In this document: piece by piece, positions 16,298 through 25,604 of the stretch
Position numbering within the stretch: position 1 is the first letter of the stretch
Layout of the letters: each line of letters opens with the position of its first letter
From: an uncultured Aquimarina sp.
GTDB lineage: Bacteria > Bacteroidota > Bacteroidia > Flavobacteriales > Flavobacteriaceae
Assembly (NCBI GenBank): GCA_947498935.1
Contig: CANMMM010000010.1
Location: forward strand, 62,001-126,000
Direction: 5' to 3'
DNA: 64,000 nucleotides
The notes under the pieces: generated by a model
The model's database searches: none
Told to the model about the DNA's origin: nothing
What the model saw: the letters and a program-made list of their open reading frames with translations, nothing else
Made by a program: the position numbers and the translations under genes

Positions 16298-19200
16298 TAG
16301 CTACAATTCCTGGTGGGTGGAATCCTAATGACGATGAAATTTTCTATATCGATCAGCAACCCGGAGACGTAGTGTTTCTCAGTGCCGCAGATACAGAAAT
16401 CCATACGCTCCACAAAGCCTATGAACAATTACACTCCGTAGAAGGCGACACACTCCCTAGCCTGCGGATGACCAATCTGGTATACCTAAAACAAGAGCTG
16501 ACGATCGATACCTATTTAGAAGAGGTGATCGAAAAAGCCAAAGTTGTGATCTGTAGCATGCTTGGAGGATTGAGTTATTATAAGTATTTGGTAGAGTCAT
16601 TAGTAGAATTACAAGCACGTATCGGTAATACCGTACTTTTTATCCCCGCGCATGAACCCGATGTAGCTCTCATGCAATTATCATCGGCTCCTATCGCTGT
16701 CGTACATCAGTGTAGGCAGTACTTACAAGAAGGAGGTATCGCCAATACGACCGCACTATTCAATTACATACGCACCACTTACTTTGATGCGCAACTACCG
16801 ATAGCTCCCGTAACTACTATATCCGATATACTACTCTACACACCTAGTACAGGTGTACTCCAACAAGAAGTCCTATCAGACACACTAGATCCAGAGCGAC
16901 CTACAGTAGCCATACTGGCCTATCGTACACACTACGTGGCCAACAATGTAGCTCCTATGCATGCGCTCTTCGAGGAATTAAAGGCTAAGCAGCTAAATGC
17001 TTTTGTGATCTTCGTTACCAATCTTAGAGACCCGAAACTCGTACAGCAAGTAGAGGCACAACTCACAGATAGTGGAAAACGAGCGATACACTGCATCATA
17101 AACACCACTGGATTTACGATCAAACCTACCGATGGGCAAACATTTATATTCGAAACACTCGGTATACCCGTACTACAGGCTATTTGTGCCTCGGCGACAA
17201 AAGAGGTGTGGGAACAAGGACTTTTTGGGTTACCTCCTACAGATATTGCTATGAATATCGCATTACCAGAAATCGACGGGCGAATCATAGGGCGTGCCAT
17301 TTCGTTTAAAAAAGAAATGACCAAAGATACCCTTACAGATAGTAGCATCCTTACTTACGAAGCATACACCCCAGCCTGCGCATTCATGGCTACATTGGCA
17401 CAGCGATGGACAGCACTACAAACGAAAAAAAACAGCAACAAAAAAATAGCCATCATACTGCCTAATTACCCAAACAAAGACAGTCGTTTGGCGAATGGGG
17501 TAGGATTAGATACTCCTGCAAGTTGTATTACATTAATACATGCATTACAAGGCGCAGGCTACAATGTCGGCACACAACTACCCAGTAGTGGTACAGCTTT
17601 AATGCATTGGCTCACGCAAATCACTACCAATGATCCTAGTACTACCGTGACCAGACCTCATGCATTGGTACTAACACATGATATATTTAATCGTTTTTTC
17701 GACACCATAGCCCCTGAGCTACAACAAAAAATCATCAAACAATGGGGAACTCCCGATACGGATCCCTACTATACTGCAAATGGATTTATCATTCCGGGAT
17801 TTGTACTCAGTAATACCTTTGTGAGTATTCAACCGTCTAGAGGATACAATCAAGATCCACAAGCCATTTATCACTCCCCTGACTTGCCGCCTACCTATCA
17901 ATACCTAGCATACTACTGCTGGTTACAACAGGAATTCAATGCAGATGCAGTCATTCATCTGGGTAAGCATGGTAATCTAGAATGGTTGCCCGGAAAAAGT
18001 GTAGCACTAGATCCTGAATCTTGTTTCCCAGCGACCTTATTTGGCGCATTGCCACATTTTTATCCATTTATCATCAATGATCCAGGAGAAGGCACGCAAG
18101 CCAAACGTCGTAATCAGGCTGTCATTATCGATCACCTGATTCCTCCGATGACACGAGCAGAAAACCACGGAAACTTGCTCAAACTAGAACAACTGGTCGA
18201 AGAATATTACGAAGCTGCTTCCCTAGATCCTAAAAGAGCCGCCGTATTAGAAAAGGAAATCGCTGCTTTGGTAAAAAAGACGCAATTAGATATAGACCTT
18301 GGCCTCATCTCAGACGATGTCGATGAGCTATTGGTCAAACTAGACGGCTATTTATGCGAACTCAAAGAAGCACAGATACGAGATGGGTTACACATTTTAG
18401 GCACTGTGCCCGAACAAGAACAATTAATCGATTTAATCATTGCCTTACACCGCGTTCCAGCTAGCGGACAAGCAGGGATCACACAAGTGCTGGCACAAGA
18501 CATCGGTATCCAAGAAAACATACTAGATACGCCCTACACCACTGTGATGGAAAGAGACATCGCAGGTGTATTCTGCAAAACAGCAGGGCAAGTCGTCGCG
18601 CAATTAGAACACATTGCTAAAAATGCTTTGATGCATTTTCTAAGCGATGGACACTTACCTACACACTATCCCTTACTGGCAGAGATGCTCATTTATATCC
18701 AGACCTATACATTACCACGTATACAACAAACTACGGATGAGCTAGCCCTACTACTACAAGGGTTAGAAGGTGCATATGTACCTTCGGGACCTTCTGGTGC
18801 GCCTACACGCGGACGCTTAGATGTACTGCCTACAGGACGTAATTTCTATAGTGTAGATGTACGCACCATTCCCACCGAAACCGCGTATCGATTAGGACAG
18901 AAAAGCGCACAACTCATCATAGATCGTTACCTACAAGAAAATGGAGACTACCCAGAAACCATTGGTATCTCTGTGTGGGGAACGGCTACTATGCGTACTG
19001 GAGGCGATGATATCGCACAAGCATTTGCACTGATGGGCATACGACCAGTATGGAAAAATGCCAACCGACGGGTTACTGATTTTGAAATCATACCGCTAAT
19101 GACGCTCGGCAGACCTAGAATCGATGTTACCCTGCGGATCTCTGGATTCTTTAGAGATGCATTTCCTGATGTGATCAACCTATTCAATGCTGTAGTACAA

Positions 19201-20034
19201 CGCATCGCTCAATTAGATGAACCAATAACAGAAAATCCTATTCGCAAAAGACACCTCGAAGAACAGCAACACTGGATGGATCAAGGCCTGCCACAATCCA
19301 CTGCTAGCGAACGCTCTTTATACCGCGTTTTTGGCTCTAAACCTGGAGCCTATGGAGCAGGATTACAAGCCGTTATCGACGAAAAGAACTGGAAATCTAC
19401 AGAAGACCTTGCCAATGTATATATCAACTGGAGTGGATATGCCTATGGCAGTTCTAAAAAAGGGGTCTCTGCGCACGAATCCTTTCAGTACCGCTTACAA
19501 GCCATGCAAATCGTACTCCAAAACCAAGACAATCGAGAGCATGACATTTTAGATAGTGATGATTACTATCAGTTTCATGGAGGCTTGGCCAATGCAGTAC
19601 AAACTATAAAGGGCAGCGCTCCCTCTATGTATTTTGGAGACCACTCCCGTCCCGAAACACCCAAGGTTAAAACACTGAAAGAAGAATTGCTAAAAGTATA
19701 TCGATCGCGTGTGATCAATCCTAAATGGATACAAGGAGTACAGCGACATGGCTACAAAGGCGCTTTTGAAATGGCGGCTACCTTAGATTATCTATTTGCA
19801 TACGATGCTACGACACAACTGATCGATGATTTTATGTATGAAGGCATTACCGAACACTATTTGCTCAATCAAGCCAACAAAGATTTTATCCAACAGCACA
19901 ACCCATGGGCATTAAAAGATATGAGCGAACGATTGCTCGAAGCCATACAACGGGGCATGTGGGCTAATCCTTCTGAAACTATCAAAAAAGAATTGGAAAA
20001 GCTATATCTAGAAGGGGAAAAAATAACAGAATAA
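16288..20034 (+). CDS. cobN: Cobaltochelatase large subunit CobN
   Basis: 1248 residues, the usual length for the CobN/BchH family. The conserved core shows HLGKHGNLEWLPGKSVAL (about 557-574), GPSGAPTRGRLDVLPTGRNF and WGTATMRTGGDDIAQAF. It inserts Co2+ into hydrogenobyrinic acid a,c-diamide with ATP, using the AAA/vWA protein encoded upstream. It overlaps cobB by 10 bases. It could in principle be a magnesium chelatase H subunit, but the cobalamin neighbours argue for cobalt. Confidence 0.95.
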   Translation: MHLVATIPGGWNPNDDEIFYIDQQPGDVVFLSAADTEIHTLHKAYEQLHSVEGDTLPSLRMTNLVYLKQELTIDTYLEEVIEKAKVVICSMLGGLSYYKYLVESLVELQARIGNTVLFIPAHEPDVALMQLSSAPIAVVHQCRQYLQEGGIANTTALFNYIRTTYFDAQLPIAPVTTISDILLYTPSTGVLQQEVLSDTLDPERPTVAILAYRTHYVANNVAPMHALFEELKAKQLNAFVIFVTNLRDPKLVQQVEAQLTDSGKRAIHCIINTTGFTIKPTDGQTFIFETLGIPVLQAICASATKEVWEQGLFGLPPTDIAMNIALPEIDGRIIGRAISFKKEMTKDTLTDSSILTYEAYTPACAFMATLAQRWTALQTKKNSNKKIAIILPNYPNKDSRLANGVGLDTPASCITLIHALQGAGYNVGTQLPSSGTALMHWLTQITTNDPSTTVTRPHALVLTHDIFNRFFDTIAPELQQKIIKQWGTPDTDPYYTANGFIIPGFVLSNTFVSIQPSRGYNQDPQAIYHSPDLPPTYQYLAYYCWLQQEFNADAVIHLGKHGNLEWLPGKSVALDPESCFPATLFGALPHFYPFIINDPGEGTQAKRRNQAVIIDHLIPPMTRAENHGNLLKLEQLVEEYYEAASLDPKRAAVLEKEIAALVKKTQLDIDLGLISDDVDELLVKLDGYLCELKEAQIRDGLHILGTVPEQEQLIDLIIALHRVPASGQAGITQVLAQDIGIQENILDTPYTTVMERDIAGVFCKTAGQVVAQLEHIAKNALMHFLSDGHLPTHYPLLAEMLIYIQTYTLPRIQQTTDELALLLQGLEGAYVPSGPSGAPTRGRLDVLPTGRNFYSVDVRTIPTETAYRLGQKSAQLIIDRYLQENGDYPETIGISVWGTATMRTGGDDIAQAFALMGIRPVWKNANRRVTDFEIIPLMTLGRPRIDVTLRISGFFRDAFPDVINLFNAVVQRIAQLDEPITENPIRKRHLEEQQHWMDQGLPQSTASERSLYRVFGSKPGAYGAGLQAVIDEKNWKSTEDLANVYINWSGYAYGSSKKGVSAHESFQYRLQAMQIVLQNQDNREHDILDSDDYYQFHGGLANAVQTIKGSAPSMYFGDHSRPETPKVKTLKEELLKVYRSRVINPKWIQGVQRHGYKGAFEMAATLDYLFAYDATTQLIDDFMYEGITEHYLLNQANKDFIQQHNPWALKDMSERLLEAIQRGMWANPSETIKKELEKLYLEGEKITE

Positions 20035-20100
20035 ACATCTATTAATAAACGTGTTTCTCATTTAACGATCCATATAACACAAATCACTTTGTACCGAAAA

Positions 20101-20135
20101 ACGCCTGCTAGTATTACTGTTTTAGTAGCAGGTGT
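20101..20135 (+). terminator. Hairpin after cobN
   Basis: 10-bp stem ACGCCTGCTA / TAGCAGGTGT (one G-U pair) around a 15-nt loop, 67 bases after the cobN stop. No T-run follows. It probably ends the cobN transcript. Confidence 0.55.
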
Positions 20136-20606
20136 ATCAGAGCACAAATCACTTATCTAGTCATTTTGATAACAAAACTAAAATGTGTGCGTCTAGAAGG
20201 CGTACATATTTTTTATTTTCACCACAATTTACTGTAATTTTCCTACGATTAACTGTAGGATTTTATCGACGTAAAAAACTACATCACTATAGCTACGCAA
20301 GAGCAGGATTGCATCAATTACTATTTCCTGGCTATTTCGCTACAATTCGCCAAAAAAAACACAGTAACATAAAATAGCTAAAAATGACTTGTTTCTAGTT
20401 TTTTTAGCCCAAAAATGCTGTAAAACCATCGAATTTTAATGATTTTTTTGGTTTACTACATACAATACCCTTTTATAATTCCTTGATAACATATACGTAT
20501 TTTATCTCATAAAAGCATTCCTATTTATAGGGGGGAAATATGTTAATAGTTAATCCCTTACAACTACTAGACATCTGTTAATTAACATCTTTATACAAGG
20601 GATTAT
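20136..20606. other. Non-coding AT-rich gap, no gene recognised
   Basis: About 470 bases of AT-rich sequence between cobN and the jacalin-like gene. An 81-codon frame at 20132-20377 has a random-looking composition and no start context. Nothing else convincing except T-rich stretches and the operator-like motif that follows. Confidence 0.6.
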
Positions 20607-20622
20607 TCCCTAATTTTGAGAT
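20607..20622 (+). promoter_or_regulatory. Operator candidate C (degenerate)
   Basis: TCCCTA-ATTT-TGAGAT, a degraded version of the palindromes at 3328 and 10631, 54 bases before the jacalin-like start codon and followed by a comparable ATTTC segment. Confidence 0.4.
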
Positions 20623-20676
20623 GTTATTTCGCGAGTAACACACACAAATTATTTACAAATCATTCAATCATTAATC

Positions 20677-21321
20677 ATGAAAAAACTTTTTATTTTAGCA
20701 TTCATTATGCTTTCCGTATTGGTTACTTCTTGTCAAAAAGAAGAAGCTACTAATGACACATTTATCGAAAATGCAGCAGATACAGCTACTGTGCCTCAAT
20801 TCGATGAAACCAACAAAGAACTTACTGCTTGGGAAAACTTCCCTGATGAATTAAAAAATGCAGAGCGTATCGAAAATGATGGAGTATATAGTAAAGCCTT
20901 TTCATACCAAGCAGGTCCCTATGGTGGTAATGGTGGAAAACCTTTTGGTTTTAACCCGCCTACTACGCATAAAATTCATGCCATCGCACTGAGAGCTGGG
21001 TCTAAAATAGACAATCTAGTTGTGTATTACAGAAGACCTAATGGTACGATATATACGCCACTAAGCACAGGAGGTAATGGAGGAACGTATTATATCTACT
21101 TTTTCCAAACTGGTGAGTATATCAAAAAAGTAGCAGGAAGAAGTGGAAGCTTATTAGATCGTTTAACGATCACTACTAATAAGAAAAGTTTCTCTCACGG
21201 AGGAAATGGAGGAAAACCATTCGTAGTACCCATTCCTCCTACAGGATTCCAAATACTTGGTTTCTTTGGTAGATCTGGACGCCTTATCGATAATATCGGA
21301 GTGTTTGTACATACCTTATAA
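20677..21321 (+). CDS. Lipoprotein with jacalin-like lectin domain
   Basis: 214 residues. Lipoprotein signal with lipobox VTSC (Cys19) followed by acidic residues. From about 85 a jacalin-like beta-prism is indicated by three GGNGG turns (PYGGNGGKPFGF, STGGNGGTYY, SHGGNGGKPFVV) and by IHAIALRAGSKIDNLVVYY and ILGFFGRSGRLIDNIGVF, the typical G-x-x-G-x-x-I-D-x-I strands. It is probably anchored in the outer membrane and may bind sugars, but no ligand can be read from the sequence. Its upstream region carries operator candidate C, linking it to the genes at 3425 and 10739. Confidence 0.88.
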   Translation: MKKLFILAFIMLSVLVTSCQKEEATNDTFIENAADTATVPQFDETNKELTAWENFPDELKNAERIENDGVYSKAFSYQAGPYGGNGGKPFGFNPPTTHKIHAIALRAGSKIDNLVVYYRRPNGTIYTPLSTGGNGGTYYIYFFQTGEYIKKVAGRSGSLLDRLTITTNKKSFSHGGNGGKPFVVPIPPTGFQILGFFGRSGRLIDNIGVFVHTL

Positions 21322-21535
21322 ATTGTGGTAGTATGCAATGTTGCATCATATAGGCACTGGTTATTCAGGCATTCGATCAAGTGATCTACTACATCACTTC
21401 TTTGAGAACAATGCTATCGCATTTCGTCCCTAGCCTATGAGTTAGCATTGCTAAGCAACGATGTGGTGTCAACCACTTCAGCAAATAACTACTATACACA
21501 AACCAACAATTTGATTATTTTTTTTGATTACAACT

Positions 21536-21575
21536 ATAGAGGGTGCACTGCTTGCAGGCATCCTCTATTTTTTAT
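21536..21575 (+). terminator. Terminator between the jacalin-like gene and the HIT gene
   Basis: 11-bp stem ATAGAGGGTGC / GCATCCTCTAT with one G-U pair, followed by a T-rich tract in the plus direction. It lies between convergent genes and may serve both. Confidence 0.7.
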
Positions 21576-21590
21576 TCCTTATGGTAGTTA

Positions 21591-22010
21591 TCAATCTTTA
21601 TGCAATTTGGATAGCATGGCATCAAAATCCCGTGTCCATTCGGGATGTGTATGCCAGCGCAATTGCTGTCCATCTCCGTACGTTCTAGGAACGATATGAA
21701 AATGTAAGTGGAATACCTCCTGCTGCGCCTGTGCCCCTGAATTGCTAATGACCTGAATATCTCGTATACCTAGTTTTTCTTCGTATAACTTACAGACACG
21801 TTTTACGGTCGTGATTACGTCTTGCAATACAGTTTCTGGAATATCGAACATGGATGTATAATGCTGTTTCGGAATGACGAGCGCATGATAGCGACTTGCA
21901 GGATGGATATCCAAAAAAGCGTAGGTAGTTTCAGTTTCATAGACTTTCCATGAGGGTGCTTCTCCGCTAACGATACGACAAAAAATACAATCATCCATAG
22001 CAGTACTCAT
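21591..22010 (-). CDS. HIT family hydrolase
   Basis: 139 residues. Histidine triad motif HLHFHIVPRTYGD near the C-terminus with the catalytic His, and N-terminal zinc-type CIFCRIVSGEAPSWKVYE typical of the HINT/Hit branch. Such proteins hydrolyse AMP-linked phosphoramidates or dinucleoside polyphosphates. The start ATG immediately follows the CbiX stop, so it is translated from the cobalamin transcript. A second ATG four codons in (MDDCIFC) is an equally good start. No specific role in cobalamin synthesis is known to me. Confidence 0.95.
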   Translation of the reverse strand: MSTAMDDCIFCRIVSGEAPSWKVYETETTYAFLDIHPASRYHALVIPKQHYTSMFDIPETVLQDVITTVKRVCKLYEEKLGIRDIQVISNSGAQAQQEVFHLHFHIVPRTYGDGQQLRWHTHPEWTRDFDAMLSKLHKD

Positions 22011-22949
22011 TTAGATACCTAATACTTTTTTGATTTTACTCCCTAAAGAGGTACTATTTTGCCCAGGTTTCTCATCTTCTTCAAACAGGATTCCTTTTAC
22101 ATTCAGGTGGTGTCCTACCTGTTCTTTTCCGTAGTCCTGCTCAAAACCAACTACTTGTTTTCGGTATTTACACAATTGGCAATTCATATATGCAGTACCT
22201 GTTTTGGCTTCTTCTAATCGTTCGTCAAAGGCCTTGAGCAATAATTCGTCTGTACCAAAGGGGGCTGTGTATATAAATTCTTGTGCTGATTGTGCGTTTC
22301 TATCACTCACATGCCCATAAATACGTTCTAGCAATACGCCTGTAAAAAAGAAAAACGGAATCACTACGGTACGCTTAAATCCTAGTTTTTCTACCATCTG
22401 TAGGGATTCATCTACCATAGGATACGCAGTACCACTGTAGGCTGTAGTGGCAAATCCAAACCCCATGCCTTCCCATAACATACTGGTTAGTTTACACACA
22501 TCGCTATTGGCATCTGGATCTGTAGTTCCTCTACCTACCACCACGAGACAGGTTTCTTTTCTAGAGATTTCGGGTAAGGGCGCTAAGGCTTCCTCGATAC
22601 GTTTGACTGCTAGGTCTAATAAAAAGGAATTAACCCCGATATGTTTTCCCATCTGTATGGTTAGATCCTCATGATAACCCTGAATGGTATTGAGCTCATA
22701 CGGGATGTCATTCTTAGCATGTGATCCTGCAAATAAAATAACGGGAAGGGCATATATTTTTCGGATTCCACTGAGGTACATTCGTTCTACAGCAGCCTCA
22801 TAGGTAGGGTGATTAAATTCTAAAAAACCATAATCTACCTCGTAGTCATCTTGGTAGCGCTCTTGTAGGATGGTTACCAGTTTTTTAAACGAAGTAATGG
22901 CAGCTTTTCTACGGCTTCCATGTCCACAAAGTAAAATTCCTTCTTTCAT
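22011..22949 (-). CDS. CbiX-type sirohydrochlorin chelatase
   Basis: 312 residues. Two CbiX/SirB-like halves: the first starts GILLCGHGSRRKAAITSFKK with the metal-binding His, and YALPVILFAGSHAKNDIPYE carries the second His; the second half includes VVVGRGTTDPDANSDVC. A C-terminal extension has a CxxC pair (MNCQLCKYRKQ) and a His pair (GHHLN), possibly for metal or Fe-S binding. It inserts Co2+, or Fe2+ for sirohaem, into sirohydrochlorin. It lies downstream of the SUMT gene that makes the precursor. Whether it uses cobalt or iron cannot be read from the sequence. Confidence 0.9.
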   Translation of the reverse strand: MKEGILLCGHGSRRKAAITSFKKLVTILQERYQDDYEVDYGFLEFNHPTYEAAVERMYLSGIRKIYALPVILFAGSHAKNDIPYELNTIQGYHEDLTIQMGKHIGVNSFLLDLAVKRIEEALAPLPEISRKETCLVVVGRGTTDPDANSDVCKLTSMLWEGMGFGFATTAYSGTAYPMVDESLQMVEKLGFKRTVVIPFFFFTGVLLERIYGHVSDRNAQSAQEFIYTAPFGTDELLLKAFDERLEEAKTGTAYMNCQLCKYRKQVVGFEQDYGKEQVGHHLNVKGILFEEDEKPGQNSTSLGSKIKKVLGI

Positions 22950-22970
22950 CTGTTTCTTTTTTATTTTTTT

Positions 22971-23059
22971 GCGTTAGGGATTGCAGCGGCATCCTTTTGG
23001 TGGCGTCTTAGCGCTGCCAAAAGATACAGCGGAAAGCCCGACCCTTGTGGTAACGCCCT
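22971..23059 (+). repeat. Dispersed palindromic repeat, copy 3 (type B)
   Basis: Starts GCGTTAGGGATTGCAG and ends GGTAACGCCCT. Central hairpin of type B, CCTTTTGGTGGCG / CGCTGCCAAAAG. It is inserted between the SUMT and CbiX genes of the same operon. Confidence 0.9.
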
Positions 23060-23067
23060 ACTCATCC

Positions 23068-23790
23068 TTATGCTATCGGTGCTGCTCCTACTATCACTAC
23101 TGCGGGCATTTGTAATAAACTTTCTGCTACTAATGCTTGTATCGTACCCAATGTACCATTGAGAATTGCTTGGTCTTCTCTAGACACTCTAGAGGCAATA
23201 GTCACGGGTATTTCGGGATCTTTACACACCTCTAATAACTTGGGGATGATGCGATGCAAACTCTTTAATCCCATATAGATAGATATGGTATTACCTGCCT
23301 TGAGCATGTGCGCGATACCATTTAGCTGCTCAAAAGAATAATCGGCAGTATGTGCCGTGCAAATGAGCATGGCATTGGATTTATTGCGTTCTGTGATCGG
23401 TATATTAAAAATCGTAGCAGCGGCCAGTGCTGCCGATATACCCGGAATGACCTCAAAAGGCACTTCGGCGGCTGTCAGATACCGAGCTTCCTCAGCGGCT
23501 CTTCCATATATATAAGGGTCTCCTGATTTAAGGCGTACCACTTTTTTGCCTTGCTCGTAGTACTGCTGTAATAAGGAATTGATTTTTTGCTGTCGTTCGA
23601 TCTGATCAAAGGTATCCCCGAATTTACGGCCTACATATATTTTTTCTCCTTGTGTATTGATCGCTAAAACACGATCCGAAACCAGATTATCGTGCAGAAT
23701 TATTTCGGCTGCGGCTATCAATCGATGCGCTTTGATGGTCAATAAATCTGGATCTCCAGGTCCAGCGCCTATAATTGCTACAGGGTGCAT
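23068..23790 (-). CDS. cobA: Uroporphyrinogen-III C-methyltransferase (SUMT)
   Basis: 240 residues, a standalone SUMT of normal size. N-terminal AIIGAGPGDPDLLT (SAM-binding P-loop-like motif, 5-18), VVRLKSGDPYIYGRAAEE, and VIPGISAALAAATIFNIPI are diagnostic. It methylates uroporphyrinogen III at C2 and C7 to precorrin-2, the branch point to sirohaem and cobalamin. It lies 2 bases after the SDR gene stop in the riboswitch-led operon; the next gene, CbiX, is separated by repeat copy 3. The symbol could also be cysG-like; cobA is used here for the stand-alone methyltransferase. Confidence 0.95.
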   Translation of the reverse strand: MHPVAIIGAGPGDPDLLTIKAHRLIAAAEIILHDNLVSDRVLAINTQGEKIYVGRKFGDTFDQIERQQKINSLLQQYYEQGKKVVRLKSGDPYIYGRAAEEARYLTAAEVPFEVIPGISAALAAATIFNIPITERNKSNAMLICTAHTADYSFEQLNGIAHMLKAGNTISIYMGLKSLHRIIPKLLEVCKDPEIPVTIASRVSREDQAILNGTLGTIQALVAESLLQMPAVVIVGAAPIA

Positions 23791-23792
23791 AC

Positions 23793-24611
23793 TTATATCA
23801 ATTTTAAAGGATCGGGATGTACGTAGGTATATCCTAATAACTCCTTGCTTTTGGTATTGGATATGATCTTATACGCTACAGTGGGTGTTACTGCAAAGGC
23901 AGGAGGTGTCAATCCTATTTTTTGGGCTGCTAAGGTATAAAAATCTTTGCGCAATGGATGTTCATCAGCACTGCCATTTATGATATGCCCCCACGCCTCT
24001 TGGGTAATCACAGCGTCTATGACTCCTATGCAATCCTCTCTATGAATTACATTTATAGGTGCATCACCATTCTTTACCTCCTTTTTATTGGCCAAAAATC
24101 GCCCTGGCAATCGATCATCGCCTATCAGTCCTGATAGCCTAATGATCGTAAGGCGGTCTTGGAGTGCGGTGCGTAACAACTGCTCTACAGCTGCCACGGC
24201 TTTTCCCGATTCTTTTTCGGGGGCAATCGCTAGCGACTCGGATACGACGGCATTGGTATTCTGATATACCGAAGTAGAACTGATAAAAATGACTTTCTGA
24301 TGAGCAGGAATATATGGAATAAGCTCCTGGATTTGCTGCTGATAGATGGCGATGATATTAGGAATCCGCTTAGGCGGAAAGTTAATCACCAATACCTCGC
24401 TATCGGCTAGAAAGTCTGTATACATTGCTGGTGTAACTGTTTCTGACCCTAACGTTAGTAGATAGGGGGTGATACCTGCTTGCTGTAAGGTCTCTATCTT
24501 ACTCGCAGTGGTCGTTGTGCCATGGACTGCTATGCCTTGGGCAATGTAGTGCTTGGCAAGGGGTAGTCCTAGCCAACCACAACCCAGTATACTGATTTTT
24601 TGTAGTGTCAC
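23793..24611 (-). CDS. NAD(P)-dependent epimerase/dehydratase-like protein (SDR)
   Basis: About 273 residues. Rossmann motif ISILGCGWLGLPLAKHYI at the N-terminus and a second nucleotide-fold segment VLVINFPPKRIPNIIAIY, with VIFISSTSVYQNTNAVV carrying the SDR Ser and Tyr. It resembles the YeeZ/NAD-epimerase branch. GTG at 24611 is preferred: it starts just after the upstream stop and places the Rossmann motif at the usual distance. An ATG at 24638 overlapping the upstream gene is possible. Its presence in the cobalamin operon is common in related bacteria, but its reaction is unknown. Confidence 0.85.
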   Translation of the reverse strand: MTLQKISILGCGWLGLPLAKHYIAQGIAVHGTTTTASKIETLQQAGITPYLLTLGSETVTPAMYTDFLADSEVLVINFPPKRIPNIIAIYQQQIQELIPYIPAHQKVIFISSTSVYQNTNAVVSESLAIAPEKESGKAVAAVEQLLRTALQDRLTIIRLSGLIGDDRLPGRFLANKKEVKNGDAPINVIHREDCIGVIDAVITQEAWGHIINGSADEHPLRKDFYTLAAQKIGLTPPAFAVTPTVAYKIISNTKSKELLGYTYVHPDPLKLI

Positions 24612-24615
24612 GTAA

Positions 24616-25452
24616 TTATAATTTAATCGACTCGGCATCTTGGATGCGCAATGCTGTGGGTTCCATAGACAGATAGATGCGTAACACATGCTCCCATGTA
24701 GTCGTATCTGTTTCGCGTATCCAGCAGGTCATCAGATGCTTGCCTTTTTTATTTTTTAGGCGTATTGCCTTGGTAAAGATAGTGCTTTTTCGAAGCCAAA
24801 TAACCTCTGCCACACTCACTTTTCTATCGGCTATAGCTGCATCAATATCCTTTGGAATCCCTGCAATAGTCAATTGCGTATCGAGATTGGGTCCCGTAAT
24901 CGTTGCCTGATACGTATCTGTATAGAGTACTTGGTGCGGTTCTGTAATCGGTAGTAAGTCTACGCCTTCGTCTAGCTGTACAGCGATGGGTCTTGGCGCT
25001 GTAAACAAGTATTGAAACAAGGGATATAAATGCTGATCCGATGCAAAAGCTCTCGCTACCAACACCTCGCCATGAGGTGCTTCTGTCTGTAGTTTAAACA
25101 CGGGCAGTGCCAAGGTTCTTTCTTGATCGGTAACCATATCAGACCAACCTTCTCGGTACAATAAATAGTCCTCTACTGGTTGTTGCTGTTCTACATGCGA
25201 GGCTACAACGGCGACTGCTTTTTCGGGGGTAAGCTCTTTATACCAATAATTACCTGGCTGTACGATACATGTGGGCGCATTTTCGCAGCGTCCATTACAC
25301 CTTGTTTTTATGGTATGGGTGCTATCCCATAATCCTTGATTTCGCAAATAAGCTCTGGCTTCGCGCACTGCGATTTCGCTATTGGCTTTCTGGCAGGAAC
25401 CGCCGTCACAGAATTGAAACGTGGTCGTTACTTTAGATAGGTTTTTTCCCAT
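24616..25452 (-). CDS. Thioredoxin-like [2Fe-2S] ferredoxin domain protein
   Basis: 278 residues. The N-terminal 75 residues carry four cluster ligands in the thioredoxin-like ferredoxin pattern: C15 and C20 (FCDGGSC), then C52 and C56 (RCNGRCENAPTC, with C62 extra). The remaining 200 residues form an uncharacterised domain (EEVLVARAFASDQHLY-type strand, ATITGPNLDTQLTIAG). It is the first gene after the cobalamin riboswitch, so it is B12-repressed. Similar proteins in cobalamin loci, such as CbiW, are proposed redox partners for corrin ring steps. The assignment here is from cysteine spacing and context. Confidence 0.85.
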   Translation of the reverse strand: MGKNLSKVTTTFQFCDGGSCQKANSEIAVREARAYLRNQGLWDSTHTIKTRCNGRCENAPTCIVQPGNYWYKELTPEKAVAVVASHVEQQQPVEDYLLYREGWSDMVTDQERTLALPVFKLQTEAPHGEVLVARAFASDQHLYPLFQYLFTAPRPIAVQLDEGVDLLPITEPHQVLYTDTYQATITGPNLDTQLTIAGIPKDIDAAIADRKVSVAEVIWLRKSTIFTKAIRLKNKKGKHLMTCWIRETDTTTWEHVLRIYLSMEPTALRIQDAESIKL

Positions 25453-25470
25453 ACAATTTAGTAGTATTTA

Positions 25471-25490
25471 GAAGTGGTTTAAGCCACTTC
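25471..25490 (-). repeat. Inverted-repeat remnant just upstream of the 2Fe-2S gene
   Basis: GAAGTGGTTTAAGCCACTTC, two facing ends of the MITE-like family joined together, forming a 7-bp hairpin 18 bases before the start codon and inside the riboswitch leader. It could influence ribosome access. Confidence 0.7.
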
Positions 25491-25604
25491 ATGGGGGAAA
25501 AGTATAGAAATACAAATAATACGGTATACTCCTCTTATACATCTGCAGATCGTCATACACGCATACTATTCGATATATCCAACTCTTTACCCGAGAGTTA
25601 CACA

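Noticed and set aside
13209..20034. Chlorophyll biosynthesis reading of the ChlI/D and CobN/BchH homologues
   Set aside because: All neighbours belong to cobalamin synthesis, CobB overlaps CobN, and no chlorophyll-specific gene is seen.
20132..20377. 81-codon frame after cobN
   Set aside because: It starts at the cobN terminator, is rich in Tyr/Phe/Arg with no domain, and fits random AT-rich sequence.
21448..21699. 83-codon plus-strand frame
   Set aside because: It crosses the intergenic terminator and runs antisense into the HIT gene.
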